This document shows, in pieces, positions 26,640 to 35,722 of a stretch of 64,000 nucleotides of DNA (positions are counted from its first letter, which is position 1; the number at the start of each line of letters is the position of its first letter). A program made the translations under genes and the position numbers. A model generated the notes under the pieces. It was not told the DNA's origin, ran no database searches, and worked only from the letters and a program-made list of their open reading frames with translations. Origin of the DNA: Helicobacter enhydrae (GTDB lineage Bacteria; Campylobacterota; Campylobacteria; Campylobacterales; Helicobacteraceae); contig NZ_CP016503.1 in NCBI RefSeq assembly GCF_001693335.1, positions 310,001 through 374,000 of the forward strand. The letters are read 5' to 3'.

Positions 26640-27797
26640 TCAAGCCAACTCAAAAAGGAAGTCCTTTGGGTCGCCACCAACCCTCACAACTTCTAGCAAA
26701 CCACAAACCGCATTGGAGCAAAACACCCTCTCTGCCCTTTGCAAATCACAAACCCACAGCTCCTCCTCTTGCACCCTCCCCTGCTCTATCAAATGCTGAC
26801 GATACACGCCCGGCAAAATGTGGGATTTGGGCGTCAAAAGCTTCCCATCAATCTCAAGATACACATTGCTTCTTGAGCCCTCTAGCAATCGCCCCTCCTC
26901 ATCACAAAACACCACATCAAACACCTCACATCTAGCAATCCTAGCTGCCACATCTGCATAATAAGGACGCAAAGTCGTTTTGTGTGCGATCAAATCCCCG
27001 CCTCCGATACGCTTTGCGATCTCTATTTTGTCACACACAATCGGAGTGATAGGAGAGTTTTCTAGCACAAAGCTCCCATTTCTGCTAAGTTTGAGGCGTA
27101 TTTTGTGAGGGATAGAGAATCTAAGGGATCGCAAATGCTCCTCAATGCCATCACAATAGCAAAACCCCAAAGACTTGGCACTCCTCTGCAATCTCTGTAA
27201 ATGCAAATCTAGCAGGGCGATCCCATCATCATAACGCATCGTTTCAACCAGCTCAAACTCTTCAAATAAGAAGCTTTTTTTGATCTGAAGCTCTTGATAT
27301 TCTTCCCAAGGATCCGAATCCCAAACAATCCCACTCCCCACGCCATAGGCATATTGTTTGAATGTGCCTTGATCTGCCCTCTGCACCAGAGTGCGAATAG
27401 GGATGGAAAATGTCATCTCTTGGGATTCTATCAATCCAATCGCCCCACAATACACGCCCCTCTCCCTATTCTCAATCCCTTGTAAAATCTCAATCGTGCG
27501 TTTTTTGGGTGCCCCTGTGATAGAACCGCAAGGAAAAAGGGCTGTGAAAATCTCTAGCAGTGTGGCGTTGTCTTTGAGCTTCCCTGCGATTTTTGAAGTC
27601 ATCTGAAACAAAGTAGGATAGGTTTTGATTGCAAAAAGCTCCAATACCTCCACCTCTGTAGCGATCCTACTAAGGTCGTTGCGTAGCAGATCCACAATCA
27701 TCACATTTTCACTGCGGTTTTTGATGTCAGATTGTAGAAATTCTTTGAGTCTCTGATCTTCTGAAGTATCAGCCCCACGCCCAATCGTGCCTTTCAT
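26640..27797 (-). CDS. pabB: PabB C-terminal part fused to aminodeoxychorismate lyase (frameshifted gene, second piece)
   Basis: 385 residues from ATG 27797. The first half is the catalytic chorismate-binding domain (MKGTIGRGADTSED, ENVMIVDLLRNDLSRI, FPCGSITGAPKKRTIEIL). The second half is a class-IV PLP enzyme (lyase, PabC) with the catalytic Lys in AHKTTLRPYY and the EGSRSNVYLE motif. Together they make p-aminobenzoate for folate. The upstream half of PabB lies in another frame (27794-28327). Adding one G to the six-G run at 27816-27821 would give continuous ...FFEIKGGRIYTEPMKGT..., the expected family sequence. So the gene is broken by one base here, or switchable, or there is a sequence error. 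Confidence 0.85.
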   Translation of the reverse strand: MKGTIGRGADTSEDQRLKEFLQSDIKNRSENVMIVDLLRNDLSRIATEVEVLELFAIKTYPTLFQMTSKIAGKLKDNATLLEIFTALFPCGSITGAPKKRTIEILQGIENRERGVYCGAIGLIESQEMTFSIPIRTLVQRADQGTFKQYAYGVGSGIVWDSDPWEEYQELQIKKSFLFEEFELVETMRYDDGIALLDLHLQRLQRSAKSLGFCYCDGIEEHLRSLRFSIPHKIRLKLSRNGSFVLENSPITPIVCDKIEIAKRIGGGDLIAHKTTLRPYYADVAARIARCEVFDVVFCDEEGRLLEGSRSNVYLEIDGKLLTPKSHILPGVYRQHLIEQGRVQEEELWVCDLQRAERVFCSNAVCGLLEVVRVGGDPKDFLFELA

Positions 27798-28327
27798 CGG
27801 CTCAGTATAAATCCTCCCCCCTTAATCTCAAAAAACAATTCCGGAGAGAAAGAGGCGATTTTGCCATAAGGGGTGTCCAAAAAAGCACGATATGGGGTGT
27901 CCTGCCGATACAACAAAGCCGCAAAAATCTCCTCAAGCTCCAAAGTCGAAACAAACTCAAAACAAGTCGTCAGATTGCCCTGATAGGTATTGCCCTCTAG
28001 TATCTGCTCTTTGATTGCTTCCACCTGTTGAGCATAGCTCTCATAATCCACAAATCGCACTTCTTGGGGTGCAAAAATCTTGTGAGTCTTGGGCAAAGAA
28101 GTGAATGCTTCACGATGTGCGAAGCATTCAAAAAAAAGCAATGGGGTTTTGGAGCGATAAGTCTCATCAATGAGTGCATAATACGCCTCATAAGCGACAT
28201 AACCTAGCAGATACCCCCTGTCTCTGCAAGATTGTATCTGTGCAAATGCCTCTTGAAGCCCCTGCTGATCAAAGGCAACAATCCTCAAAAGAGAATGATG
28301 ATAAACATATTCCCCAAAAAGATTCAT
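27794..28327 (-). CDS. pabB: PabB N-terminal part (frameshifted gene, first piece)
   Basis: 177 residues: GYLLGYVAYEAYYALID, EGNTYQGNLTTCFEF and ASFSPELFFEIKGG match the N-terminal half of aminodeoxychorismate synthase component I. The frame then runs through GGFILSR to a stop at 27794-27796 instead of into RIYTEPMKGT. The start overlaps the stop of the DUF2156 gene by 4 bases. The synthase also needs a glutaminase (PabA), which is not in this window. Confidence 0.85.
   Translation of the reverse strand: MNLFGEYVYHHSLLRIVAFDQQGLQEAFAQIQSCRDRGYLLGYVAYEAYYALIDETYRSKTPLLFFECFAHREAFTSLPKTHKIFAPQEVRFVDYESYAQQVEAIKEQILEGNTYQGNLTTCFEFVSTLELEEIFAALLYRQDTPYRAFLDTPYGKIASFSPELFFEIKGGGFILSR
27816..27821 (-). 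other. Six-G run at pabB frameshift
   Basis: Coding-strand AAGGGGGGAGGATT. With seven (or four) G the frame joins N- and C-terminal pieces of PabB; with six it ends at 27794. This is the only place where the two family-matching frames can meet. Confidence 0.75.
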
Positions 28328-29226
28328 AGGCGTGATGCAGCGGAGTATTTGTGGAGGAGTTGCGTGGGCTGATAGCTAAGCTTTGCTTTACGCAAACCCT
28401 CAAGCCCCAAATCCTCCTCGCGATTGACCCACAAATACTGGTGCCAAACATTTGCCAAAAATTGTTGGTTGATTGCCTGATAAATCCCCACATAAGCAAT
28501 ATTGGCTTTTTCGATATGTATCACCACGCTTTGTGTGCTCAATGCCTCACCCAAAGCAAATGCGATGATCTCTCCATCCAAACGCAAAATCCCACCCTTG
28601 AGCCCAAAAAGCCCTTGAGCGTTTGGCTTGGACAAAACCTCCCAATGTTTGAGCAAAGTCTCAATCCCCTCTTTTTCTGCACGCAATGCCTCGTCTTTGT
28701 GAGGGTTTGCCTCATACCACTGGGCATAGGTTTGCACAAGCTCTGCACTATTGGCAAGAGAAACTTCCTCAAACACAAAATGAGGATAAGTCTGCAAAAA
28801 CTTGTTGAGATGATTCTTTTTTTTGTGGTATTTGCGTCCTGAGAGTGCGATAAGCTCAGAAACATTGTAAATATAGTCAAAATGCTCTGGGGTTTGGGAG
28901 ATGTCAAACCTTTGGGGATAAAGTGCCTCAAGCTCTTGGGTTTGTGCAAAAGTGAGAGATTTGAAATACAAATCTCGCTCTGTTTCTATCAAGCGTTGCA
29001 AGGCGTTTCGTGGAGATGTGCCTTGAGGATAAAAATAATAAGGCTTCTGATTGGGGTATTGGCTCCTAAGAATCAAAGCATCCTCAATCACGCAAAAACT
29101 AATCTCCCTCGCATTGTGCCAAATCAATAAATTTGCAAAATTAAAATCTGATAGTGGCAACTCCACATCTTGCTGGAAGCTCAAAATAAGCTCTCTATGT
29201 CCTAAATCAATGGGTTCAAATTTCAT
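28324..29226 (-). CDS. DUF2156-family protein (GNAT-like acyl/aminoacyl transferase fold)
   Basis: 300 residues, no signal peptide or membrane segment. N-terminal FANLLIWHNAREISFCVIED and later SGRKYHKKKNHLNKFLQTYP, GLFGLKGGILRLDGEIIAFA, HIEKANIAYVGIYQAINQQF match the DUF2156 / lysylphosphatidylglycerol-synthetase C-terminal fold. Substrate unknown. It overlaps pabB by 4 bases and chorismate mutase by 11, and the same order occurs in H. pylori as I recall, so it belongs to an aromatic/lysine operon. Confidence 0.8.
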   Translation of the reverse strand: MKFEPIDLGHRELILSFQQDVELPLSDFNFANLLIWHNAREISFCVIEDALILRSQYPNQKPYYFYPQGTSPRNALQRLIETERDLYFKSLTFAQTQELEALYPQRFDISQTPEHFDYIYNVSELIALSGRKYHKKKNHLNKFLQTYPHFVFEEVSLANSAELVQTYAQWYEANPHKDEALRAEKEGIETLLKHWEVLSKPNAQGLFGLKGGILRLDGEIIAFALGEALSTQSVVIHIEKANIAYVGIYQAINQQFLANVWHQYLWVNREEDLGLEGLRKAKLSYQPTQLLHKYSAASRL

Positions 29227-29479
29227 CTTTTCCTTTCTGATAGGCTTTTGTTAGGCGAAAAATCTCTTGATAGATTGAAGCAATCTCTGCTTGAGAAAAT
29301 ATATCATCTTGGGATAGACGCTCGATAATCCTACGCTCTCTTTGTAAATCAATGATTTCTTGTTTTTGCTCTCGTTTGAGAATGCCGATTTGCTTGGCGA
29401 TTTCAATGCGTTTTTTGAGAAGCTCTAGTATCTCATCGTCGATTTTGTCAATCTCTACTCTAAGCTTTGTTAGATTCAT
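29216..29479 (-). CDS. Chorismate mutase (AroQ type)
   Basis: 87 residues from ATG 29479 (GGAG four bases upstream; the ORF extends to 29500). All-helical AroQ pattern: RVEIDKIDDEILELLKKRIE with the catalytic Arg, KQIGILKREQK, and ERRIIERLSQ. Converts chorismate to prephenate for Phe/Tyr. Single-domain form. It overlaps the end of lysA by 20 bases. Confidence 0.9.
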   Translation of the reverse strand: MNLTKLRVEIDKIDDEILELLKKRIEIAKQIGILKREQKQEIIDLQRERRIIERLSQDDIFSQAEIASIYQEIFRLTKAYQKGKDEI

Positions 29480-30686
29480 AGCACTCCAATTCTTTGGCAA
29501 ACAAATCCTCCAAAGACTCGCGTCCTCGTATCAGTTTGATTCCATTCTCAGTCAAAGCAACTTCTGCGGGTTTGGTGCGTGTGTTGTAATTGCTAGACAT
29601 ACTATAGCCATAAGCACCTGCCCCCTCAAACACGATCAAATCTCCCTCTTGCGTGCTTGGCAACAAAACATCCTTCGCCAAATAGTCCCCACTCTCACAA
29701 ATAGGTCCAACAATATCACACAAACTAGAATCCAAGCTTTTGGAGTCTAGTAAAGTGCTTCTGTGGTAAGCCTCATACAATGAAGGACGCAAAAAGTCAT
29801 TCATCGCCCCATCCACAATCACAAAACGCTTGTGAGAGTTTTGCTTCTCACCGATGACACGCGTCAAAAAATACCCACTCTCTGCCACGATACGACGACC
29901 GGGCTCACAAATAATCGTAGGCTCCAAGCCCCCCAAACTCGCCAAAATCCCTTGTGCATAGTCATAGAGTGCGATAGGATTTTCATCATCATAACACACA
30001 CCAAGCCCCCCGCCTACATCAAAAAACTTGATTGAAAGCCCTAGAGCCAACAAGGAGGTAAGAAGTTTGGCGATTTTGTTGGAAGCCTCAATAAATGGAG
30101 AGAGATCACAAATCTGTGAGCCGATATGGAAATGTATCCCCACCGCTTCAAGGGCATTGGAATGCTTGATATACAAATACATTTCTTTGGCTTCCTCAAT
30201 CTCAACGCCGAATTTGTTTTTTGCCATTCCTGTCGAGATGTATGGGTGCGTTTTGGCATCAATGTTTGGATTGACACGCACGGAGATTCGTGCTTGGAGA
30301 TTGAGTGCTTGTGCGATTTTTTCAATCCTTTTGAGTTCCCCAAAAGACTCCACATTCAAAAACAAAATATCCTCTCTCAACGCCCCTTCTATCTCATCAT
30401 CACGCTTACCAACCCCACTAAAAATGATTTTGTATTTTGGGATCCCAGCCAGTAACGCCCTTCTCACCTCGCCAAAACTCACGCAATCTGCCCCTGCCCC
30501 CATTTGAGCTAAATGAGCGATCAAAGAGAGATTGGAGTTTGCTTTGAGGGCATAGCAAATCAATGACTTGCGTCCTGCAAAAGCTTCTTTGAAAGCCAAA
30601 AAATTCTCTTGGATTTTTGGGAAATCATACACATACAAAGGAGTCTGGTAGCGTTGTGCCAAATGTTTGAAATCGATGTTTTGCAT
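29460..30686 (-). CDS. lysA: Diaminopimelate decarboxylase
   Basis: 408 residues. PLP-lysine in CYALKANSNLSLI, then GADCVSFGEV, HFHIGSQI, FDVGGGLGV, CEPGRRIVAESG and the CESGDYLA motif with the active-site Cys. Makes lysine from meso-diaminopimelate. First gene of the lysA - chorismate mutase - DUF2156 - pabBC unit, with an extended -10 promoter about 35 bases upstream. Confidence 0.96.
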   Translation of the reverse strand: MQNIDFKHLAQRYQTPLYVYDFPKIQENFLAFKEAFAGRKSLICYALKANSNLSLIAHLAQMGAGADCVSFGEVRRALLAGIPKYKIIFSGVGKRDDEIEGALREDILFLNVESFGELKRIEKIAQALNLQARISVRVNPNIDAKTHPYISTGMAKNKFGVEIEEAKEMYLYIKHSNALEAVGIHFHIGSQICDLSPFIEASNKIAKLLTSLLALGLSIKFFDVGGGLGVCYDDENPIALYDYAQGILASLGGLEPTIICEPGRRIVAESGYFLTRVIGEKQNSHKRFVIVDGAMNDFLRPSLYEAYHRSTLLDSKSLDSSLCDIVGPICESGDYLAKDVLLPSTQEGDLIVFEGAGAYGYSMSSNYNTRTKPAEVALTENGIKLIRGRESLEDLFAKELECYESNKA

Positions 30687-30718
30687 AAATAACCTTAAAA
30701 TTTCTTAATGAAGTTTGG

Positions 30719-30727
30719 ATTCTAGCA
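30719..30727 (-). promoter_or_regulatory. Extended -10 promoter of lysA
   Basis: Minus strand reads TGCTAGAAT, matching the extended -10 TGnTATAAT with one mismatch. It lies 33 bases upstream of the lysA ATG. No good -35 box was seen, as is common in Helicobacter. Confidence 0.5.
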
Positions 30728-30770
30728 TTTTTCATCAGATACTTGAAATCAAACTTCTGATACACCCACC

Positions 30771-31394
30771 TCACCCAATGACAAGCGACAACTCATCAAG
30801 GGTGCAAGTGTATTCTATACCCGCCTCTCTCAAAAATGGTAGGCTGATTTGCTCAAACTCTTTTGTATCTAGGCAGTTGAGATAGAAGTGAGAGCAAATC
30901 CCTTGATGTTGCAAAATATATCTCGCACTCAAAAGACGATTGATCATCCCCAAATGCGTATCACAGACAAAAAGCGTCTCTCCCTGAAATCTCTCCTGCA
31001 AATCTTTGGCAAAATCAAGCATAAAATAATCCTCAAGAATCGGGACAAACAACCCCCCCGCCCCCTCGACAAACACATAATCAAAATCTTGAAAACGCTC
31101 AATATGCTCCAAAAGACTTGCGACACAAATCCTATGCTCCACATCGGCACAATAAGGCGAGGCGGGCAAAGCAAAGGCGTATTGATTGATCTGTGGAAGT
31201 GTCAGATTGTATCCCAAGCTATTTGCAGTCTCCAAATGCAACATCGAATCAAGTGGCATACCGCTCACTCCTGTTTCAATGGGCTTGAGTGCTACTGATT
31301 TGTGCCCCCTTTGATTCAAAAGCTTCACCAATGCTGAAGTGACATAAGTTTTCCCCACATTGGTATCGCTACCTGTGACAAAAAACACACGCAT
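30771..31394 (-). CDS. bioD: Dethiobiotin synthetase
   Basis: 207 residues. P-loop GSDTNVGKTYVTSAL at residue 8, KPIETGV and VEGAGGLFVPI. It closes the ureido ring of biotin using ATP and CO2. Starts 9 bases after fliT in the same direction with no room for a separate promoter of normal size, so it is probably on the flagellar cap transcript. Confidence 0.93.
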   Translation of the reverse strand: MRVFFVTGSDTNVGKTYVTSALVKLLNQRGHKSVALKPIETGVSGMPLDSMLHLETANSLGYNLTLPQINQYAFALPASPYCADVEHRICVASLLEHIERFQDFDYVFVEGAGGLFVPILEDYFMLDFAKDLQERFQGETLFVCDTHLGMINRLLSARYILQHQGICSHFYLNCLDTKEFEQISLPFLREAGIEYTCTLDELSLVIG

Positions 31395-31403
31395 CAGTCA
31401 AAT

Positions 31404-31628
31404 CTAATCTTGCAAAAACTTCTGTGCTGTGCGAATCTGTTGCATTGCAATGCGTAGTTTTTCTTTTTCTCTTTTGAGCAAATCTGTGGTTTGTGCGATT
31501 AGCTCTCGAGCTTGGAGCATTTCTTCAAGGTTGGCAAACCCCTCTTTGGGGAGATTGCTACTGATTTCAAAAGCCTTTTGTGCATTCTCTTCAAGCAATG
31601 CGATTTTCAATCCATCAAGCCAATTCAT
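31404..31628 (-). CDS. Small FliT-like protein downstream of fliS
   Basis: 74 residues from ATG 31628. Helical and charged: MNWLDGLKIALLEENAQKAF, LEEMLQARELIAQTTDLLKR, EKEKLRIAMQQI. FliT-type chaperones are short helical proteins in this operon position, and the H. pylori cap locus has such a gene after fliS. The assignment rests on position and composition. Overlaps the end of fliS by 14 bases. Confidence 0.65.
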   Translation of the reverse strand: MNWLDGLKIALLEENAQKAFEISSNLPKEGFANLEEMLQARELIAQTTDLLKREKEKLRIAMQQIRTAQKFLQD

Positions 31629-31989
31629 TTTGATTGATCTCTCTCCACGCATCTAGCAAACCTCTTGCGACCAAAATCACTGTGTCGATTTTCTCGCCGT
31701 CATTGCGGATATTGGCTTGAGCCAAAAGCTTGATTTGATGGGTATAAAGTCCAGAAAGATAATGTGCCACATCTCCGCCCCTATCATAATCAAGTGTGTT
31801 CAAAAGTTCTGTAAAAATATCTGTGGTTTTGTTGATATAGTAAATCTTCTTTTCGATGTCCTCAACTTCGATATAACGCTTTGCTTGAGACGCAAAACGC
31901 AAAATCCCCTCATAAAGCATTTCGATGAGTTTTGCTGGAGATTCGATAGAAACAGAATTTTGTTGATAAAGACTATAGGCATTCTTCAT
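31615..31989 (-). CDS. fliS: Flagellar export chaperone FliS
   Basis: 124 residues; ENAYSLYQQN-type start (NAYSLYQQNSVSIESPAKLI), EMLYEGILRF, and a helical bundle with YDRGGDVAHYLSGLYTHQIK. Binds flagellin C-termini before export. Lies between fliD and the FliT-like gene. Confidence 0.95.
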   Translation of the reverse strand: MKNAYSLYQQNSVSIESPAKLIEMLYEGILRFASQAKRYIEVEDIEKKIYYINKTTDIFTELLNTLDYDRGGDVAHYLSGLYTHQIKLLAQANIRNDGEKIDTVILVARGLLDAWREINQNELA

Positions 31990-32006
31990 CTCTCTTCCTT
32001 TTTATT

Positions 32007-34043
32007 TTATTTTCCCTTAGTTGCTTGATTGATCATCATTTGCACACTATTAAAAGAATTGTTTGTCTTAGCGATTTGACTATCATAACTTGCAAAGCGT
32101 TCTGCCATCGATTCGTATCTGTTGTTGAGGCGTTCCATCGTCCTTTTCCTGTCTTCTCTAAGCCTCTTATCATCACGAGTAAGATTCTGCTCATAGAGTT
32201 TCAATGAAGAGTTGGAACCTTTGACCATTCCATCAAGTGTTTCATTGAGCATTCTAAACACTCCCCCGACCCTAGTGTCTTTGCCCAACACACTTTTATC
32301 AACACCGACAAAAAAATCTCTCACGCCATCAGGATCAGAACTCAAAGCACTGCTTAGCTTTGCTTCATCAAAAACGACTTTACTATTATCGTCAAGACTC
32401 AAGCCATACTTAAATAAACTTTTGGTTTCCAATCCACTTCCTGAAGTGTAGGAAAAAATCTGATTGATTGAGGAGCGAATCATACGGATGAAGCTCACGC
32501 CATTGAAAATCCCTGCCACTTTTGTCTCTGGATCATAACGCGTATCTTCTATGAGTTTTGGGATCAATTCGTTGTATTTCTCAACAAAAGCCTTGACTTC
32601 TTCGATGATGTTCTCATTGTCAGGCAATACATTGATTGTGACTTCCTGCCCCTCAGGAGTTGGTGCTGTAATCTCAAGATTGACCCCTCCCACTACATCA
32701 TTGATACTATTTTTGGGACGCACCACCGTCGCACCATTATAAGTCAAAACCGCATCTTGCCCTGCCTGAATGTTTTTGAACTTGAAAATCCCCTCTTGAG
32801 TTTTGCTATATTCTGCAAATGTCCCTTCAGCCAATCCCAATTTAGCCAAAGCCTCCCTACCCTCTTCATCTTCGGCTTTGATAAAAATCTCACCATTGCT
32901 TGAATTGAAAACCAAACGCCCATCTTTGTCGGTATATACGCGAATGTCTGACACATTATCCAAGGCTTCAACGATTTTTTGGGCATTTTGAGCACCGCTT
33001 TGGCTTGATGATGTGAGATCTGCGAGATTGAGTGGGATTCCATTGATATTGATACGCCCATTGATCTTGCCTTTTTCGACCGCACTTTTTCCTGTGATGA
33101 GGTTGTCCTCTGGGCTTTGTGTATCCTCAAACCCAAGCTCTTTGGCTTTGGTGCCCAAAACTTGCACCTCATACCCACGGCGATCATTGATCACCAAAGA
33201 TTTGCCACCCACACCAACGCCGACATTAATGTCTGAACCAAGCAAATCTGCAAGCTCTGCATTTTCCTCAATCGCTTGAAGTATTGCCTCTTTCAAAGCT
33301 TGAGCATTATCACTAGATTTGCTTGTTTCCAAAGTCTGTGGGAGCGTTACCATCACGCTTTGATCTAGCCCTTGCTTGTCTTTGAGTATCAGCTCAAGAT
33401 CGCCTTCTCCCAATGAGATCGGACCACTTTTGATTTCTTTGGATTGATAAGTCGCACCAAAATAGATACGATTTTCCTCCCCTGTCTCTTTGGAGTTGAT
33501 CATCAGCTGATAGGGATTTGCCCCCCCTGTTTTCATCACAATCCCTATGGCTTTATTGCCTGATTGATCTGTGATCATTTGTGCCAAATCACCCAAAGTC
33601 GTCCCTGCTTTGATGTTGATAGTGTGGCGTTGTCCTCCTGCATAAAACGAAAGTCTCGTATCACTCTCGGTAAAAACCGAATCGCGACTTTCAAACTTTG
33701 TCCCGACTTCATTGATGTCGTTTTTGGCAACTTGCTTTACTTGAATCGCAATATCTTGTATCGGCACCCCGGGACTTGCAGTCGCTGTGACACCTTCACC
33801 GCTCACGCTTGTTTTGCGTTTGATATAAGAAGAATAATCAGAGAGAGTTTGAGCATCTCCACGCATCGTATCAATCATTGAAATAATCGATACCAATTCA
33901 GCCTGTTTTTCAACATTTTCTTTCATCTTGCGATCGATTGGCTCAATCATTGCTTTTTCGTCAGATTTTTTGAGCTTCTCAATCACATCATAATTTAAAA
34001 CATTGCTCCCAACCCCCAAAGAGCTAAGTTTCCCCATCGCCAT
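32007..34043 (-). CDS. fliD: Flagellar filament cap protein FliD
   Basis: 678 residues, typical for Helicobacter FliD. N-terminal LSSLGVGSNVLNYDVIEKLK, FliD_N coiled region, FliD_C with FKYGLSLDDNSKVVFDEAKL, and a C-terminal coiled coil (RLREDRKRTMERLNNRYESM AERF region) ending NSFNSVQMMINQATK. Caps the filament and folds flagellin into place. Expressed with flaG upstream and fliS downstream. Confidence 0.96.
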   Translation of the reverse strand: MAMGKLSSLGVGSNVLNYDVIEKLKKSDEKAMIEPIDRKMKENVEKQAELVSIISMIDTMRGDAQTLSDYSSYIKRKTSVSGEGVTATASPGVPIQDIAIQVKQVAKNDINEVGTKFESRDSVFTESDTRLSFYAGGQRHTINIKAGTTLGDLAQMITDQSGNKAIGIVMKTGGANPYQLMINSKETGEENRIYFGATYQSKEIKSGPISLGEGDLELILKDKQGLDQSVMVTLPQTLETSKSSDNAQALKEAILQAIEENAELADLLGSDINVGVGVGGKSLVINDRRGYEVQVLGTKAKELGFEDTQSPEDNLITGKSAVEKGKINGRININGIPLNLADLTSSSQSGAQNAQKIVEALDNVSDIRVYTDKDGRLVFNSSNGEIFIKAEDEEGREALAKLGLAEGTFAEYSKTQEGIFKFKNIQAGQDAVLTYNGATVVRPKNSINDVVGGVNLEITAPTPEGQEVTINVLPDNENIIEEVKAFVEKYNELIPKLIEDTRYDPETKVAGIFNGVSFIRMIRSSINQIFSYTSGSGLETKSLFKYGLSLDDNSKVVFDEAKLSSALSSDPDGVRDFFVGVDKSVLGKDTRVGGVFRMLNETLDGMVKGSNSSLKLYEQNLTRDDKRLREDRKRTMERLNNRYESMAERFASYDSQIAKTNNSFNSVQMMINQATKGK

Positions 34044-34064
34044 AACAACTAATCCTTATTAACT

Positions 34065-34451
34065 TTATCCTCTTTGATCAAAGAGTATGCCGACCAAATC
34101 GTGCATTTTTTGCATCAATGCGATAGCCTCTTTGGATGGAAGCTCAGCAATGACTTTGTCACTCCCCTCTTGCCTCACCGTCACAAGCAAACCCTTGATC
34201 TCATCACTATATGTGAATTTTACATTGGTGTTTAGATTCTTCATCTTTGTGTTGAGATCTTGACTTAGCTTCATTAGCTCATCTTTGCTTGTGCGATTTG
34301 TGCGTTCAAGATCATTTTCGATTTTTTCGAAATGCCCTTGAGCGATCTTGTCACCATTGGGTGGCTCTGCTTTTTTCACTTCTTGAGTGTATTGCTTTGC
34401 AAGCTCGATAATTTTGTTTTGTGCGTTCAAATTTATTGCTTGTATTACCAT
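34065..34451 (-). CDS. flaG: FlaG family flagellar protein
   Basis: 128 residues. The C-terminal FlaG domain is visible: LNTKMKNLNTNVKFTYSDE, VTVRQEGSDKVIAELPSKEA and MQKMHDLVGILFDQRG. FlaG affects filament length in relatives. SD GGAGG precedes the ATG. First gene of the cap operon behind a sigma28-like promoter. Confidence 0.93.
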   Translation of the reverse strand: MVIQAINLNAQNKIIELAKQYTQEVKKAEPPNGDKIAQGHFEKIENDLERTNRTSKDELMKLSQDLNTKMKNLNTNVKFTYSDEIKGLLVTVRQEGSDKVIAELPSKEAIALMQKMHDLVGILFDQRG

Positions 34452-34494
34452 TCACTCCTCCTTGTATATTGTTATAACCAGAGTAATTTCTACA

Positions 34495-34520
34495 ACATCG
34501 GCAGAAATCTATTTACTTTA
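34495..34520 (-). promoter_or_regulatory. Sigma28 (FliA)-like promoter of flaG-fliD-fliS-fliT
   Basis: On the minus strand TAAAG (34520-34516) is followed by GCCGAT (34502-34497), close to the FliA pattern TAAA-N15-CGAT; spacing is about one base off the classical value. It lies about 45 bases before the flaG ATG. Confidence 0.6.
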
Positions 34521-34522
34521 AT

Positions 34523-35719
34523 TTATCTAAATAATTCTAGCGGATCTATATGTTTGTCTTTTTGCGTCACCTCAAATCCTAGCTTGTTATCCACTTTTCC
34601 AATCACATAGCCTTTTTTGATACGCAATCCGGGTCGTATCGTTGGAGCGATCTTGTCCAAATAAGCATAAATCGTATGGAGCTGATTGGCGTGCTCGATA
34701 ATCACGACTTTTTTCAAGACTGGCGTGTCTTTGGCAAAAACCACCTTACCACCTAGCACACTTCTCACATTTGCACCCGAATGCTTAGGAGTCATAATCA
34801 CAGATTCGTTGAACACTTTGATTTGATACACAGGATCAAAATAAGCCCCAAACTTCTGCTCAATCTCATATTTTTCCAATGGAGCGATAGTTGTTTTGCC
34901 ATAATATTTGGTCGTAGAAACCTGACGATAAGAACTTGCCATTTGTTTGACTTCAAGAGGAGCACTAAATCCGTCTTTTTTGGCGTCTTTTTTGTTGCGT
35001 GCAATTGCCTCTAGATTGCGTTTTTTGATATTGAGCTTCTCTAGAATCTCATCAAGGTTTGCTCTCTCTTGACTGATGATCACCAAACGCTGATTGTAGT
35101 TTTGAATATCTGTTTGAAGTTTTTTGATCAATCCATTACGCTCATCAAGTCGTTTGCCCAAAAGTTTGCGTTTTTCATTTTGTTGAGCGATCAACCCTTG
35201 CAATCTCTCAACCTCTACTGAATGTTTGCCTATCTCAACACCAAGCCGCATTTTCTCTTGTGTCAAAAAGCTAATTTTGTTTTTTGCCTCGCGACTCATT
35301 GTTTGGAAAAACTCTTGGGCGATCAACCCCTCTGCAGAGGTGATCTGCTTTTGATTCACGATTACGCGAAAGGCGAGTTTCTGTGCGACAAGCTGGGTGA
35401 TTTGTTGCTGTATCTCCTCGTCTCTTTTTTGCAAACTCTGTTCTTGCTCTTTGACGCTAAAGAGATCTTTCTCTTGCTGTGCAAAACGCGCTTGATTGTC
35501 CTCAAGCTCTTTTTCCAAAACCTGTATCTGCTCAATAATGCCTTTGAGATTTTTGCTTTGGACGCGGATCTCCTGCCCCAAGGCATTGATTTTTTTGTTG
35601 ATTCTTTTTTCTTCGTTGATATTTTTGCGAATCTTGTCTTGATTTGTCTGTATATCACGCTGCAACGAGTTGGCAACCGCAAAACTTAGTATCAAAAAAG
35701 CAATCACAATGACACGCAC
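34523..35719 (-). CDS. EnvC/LytM-like murein hydrolase activator
   Basis: 398 residues: signal peptide (MRVIVIAFLILSFAVANS), long coiled coil (about 20-240), and a C-terminal LytM (M23) domain. The M23 metal ligands are not intact: the usual Asn/Gly-rich HxxxD and HxH motifs appear as MTPKHSGANVRSVLGG and HTIYAYLDKI. So it is probably a non-catalytic activator like E. coli EnvC, which relays FtsEX action to periplasmic amidases. It follows ftsX by only 3 bases, fitting an FtsEX-EnvC complex for septal cell-wall cleavage. Confidence 0.85.
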   Translation of the reverse strand: MRVIVIAFLILSFAVANSLQRDIQTNQDKIRKNINEEKRINKKINALGQEIRVQSKNLKGIIEQIQVLEKELEDNQARFAQQEKDLFSVKEQEQSLQKRDEEIQQQITQLVAQKLAFRVIVNQKQITSAEGLIAQEFFQTMSREAKNKISFLTQEKMRLGVEIGKHSVEVERLQGLIAQQNEKRKLLGKRLDERNGLIKKLQTDIQNYNQRLVIISQERANLDEILEKLNIKKRNLEAIARNKKDAKKDGFSAPLEVKQMASSYRQVSTTKYYGKTTIAPLEKYEIEQKFGAYFDPVYQIKVFNESVIMTPKHSGANVRSVLGGKVVFAKDTPVLKKVVIIEHANQLHTIYAYLDKIAPTIRPGLRIKKGYVIGKVDNKLGFEVTQKDKHIDPLELFR

Positions 35720-35722
35720 GAC

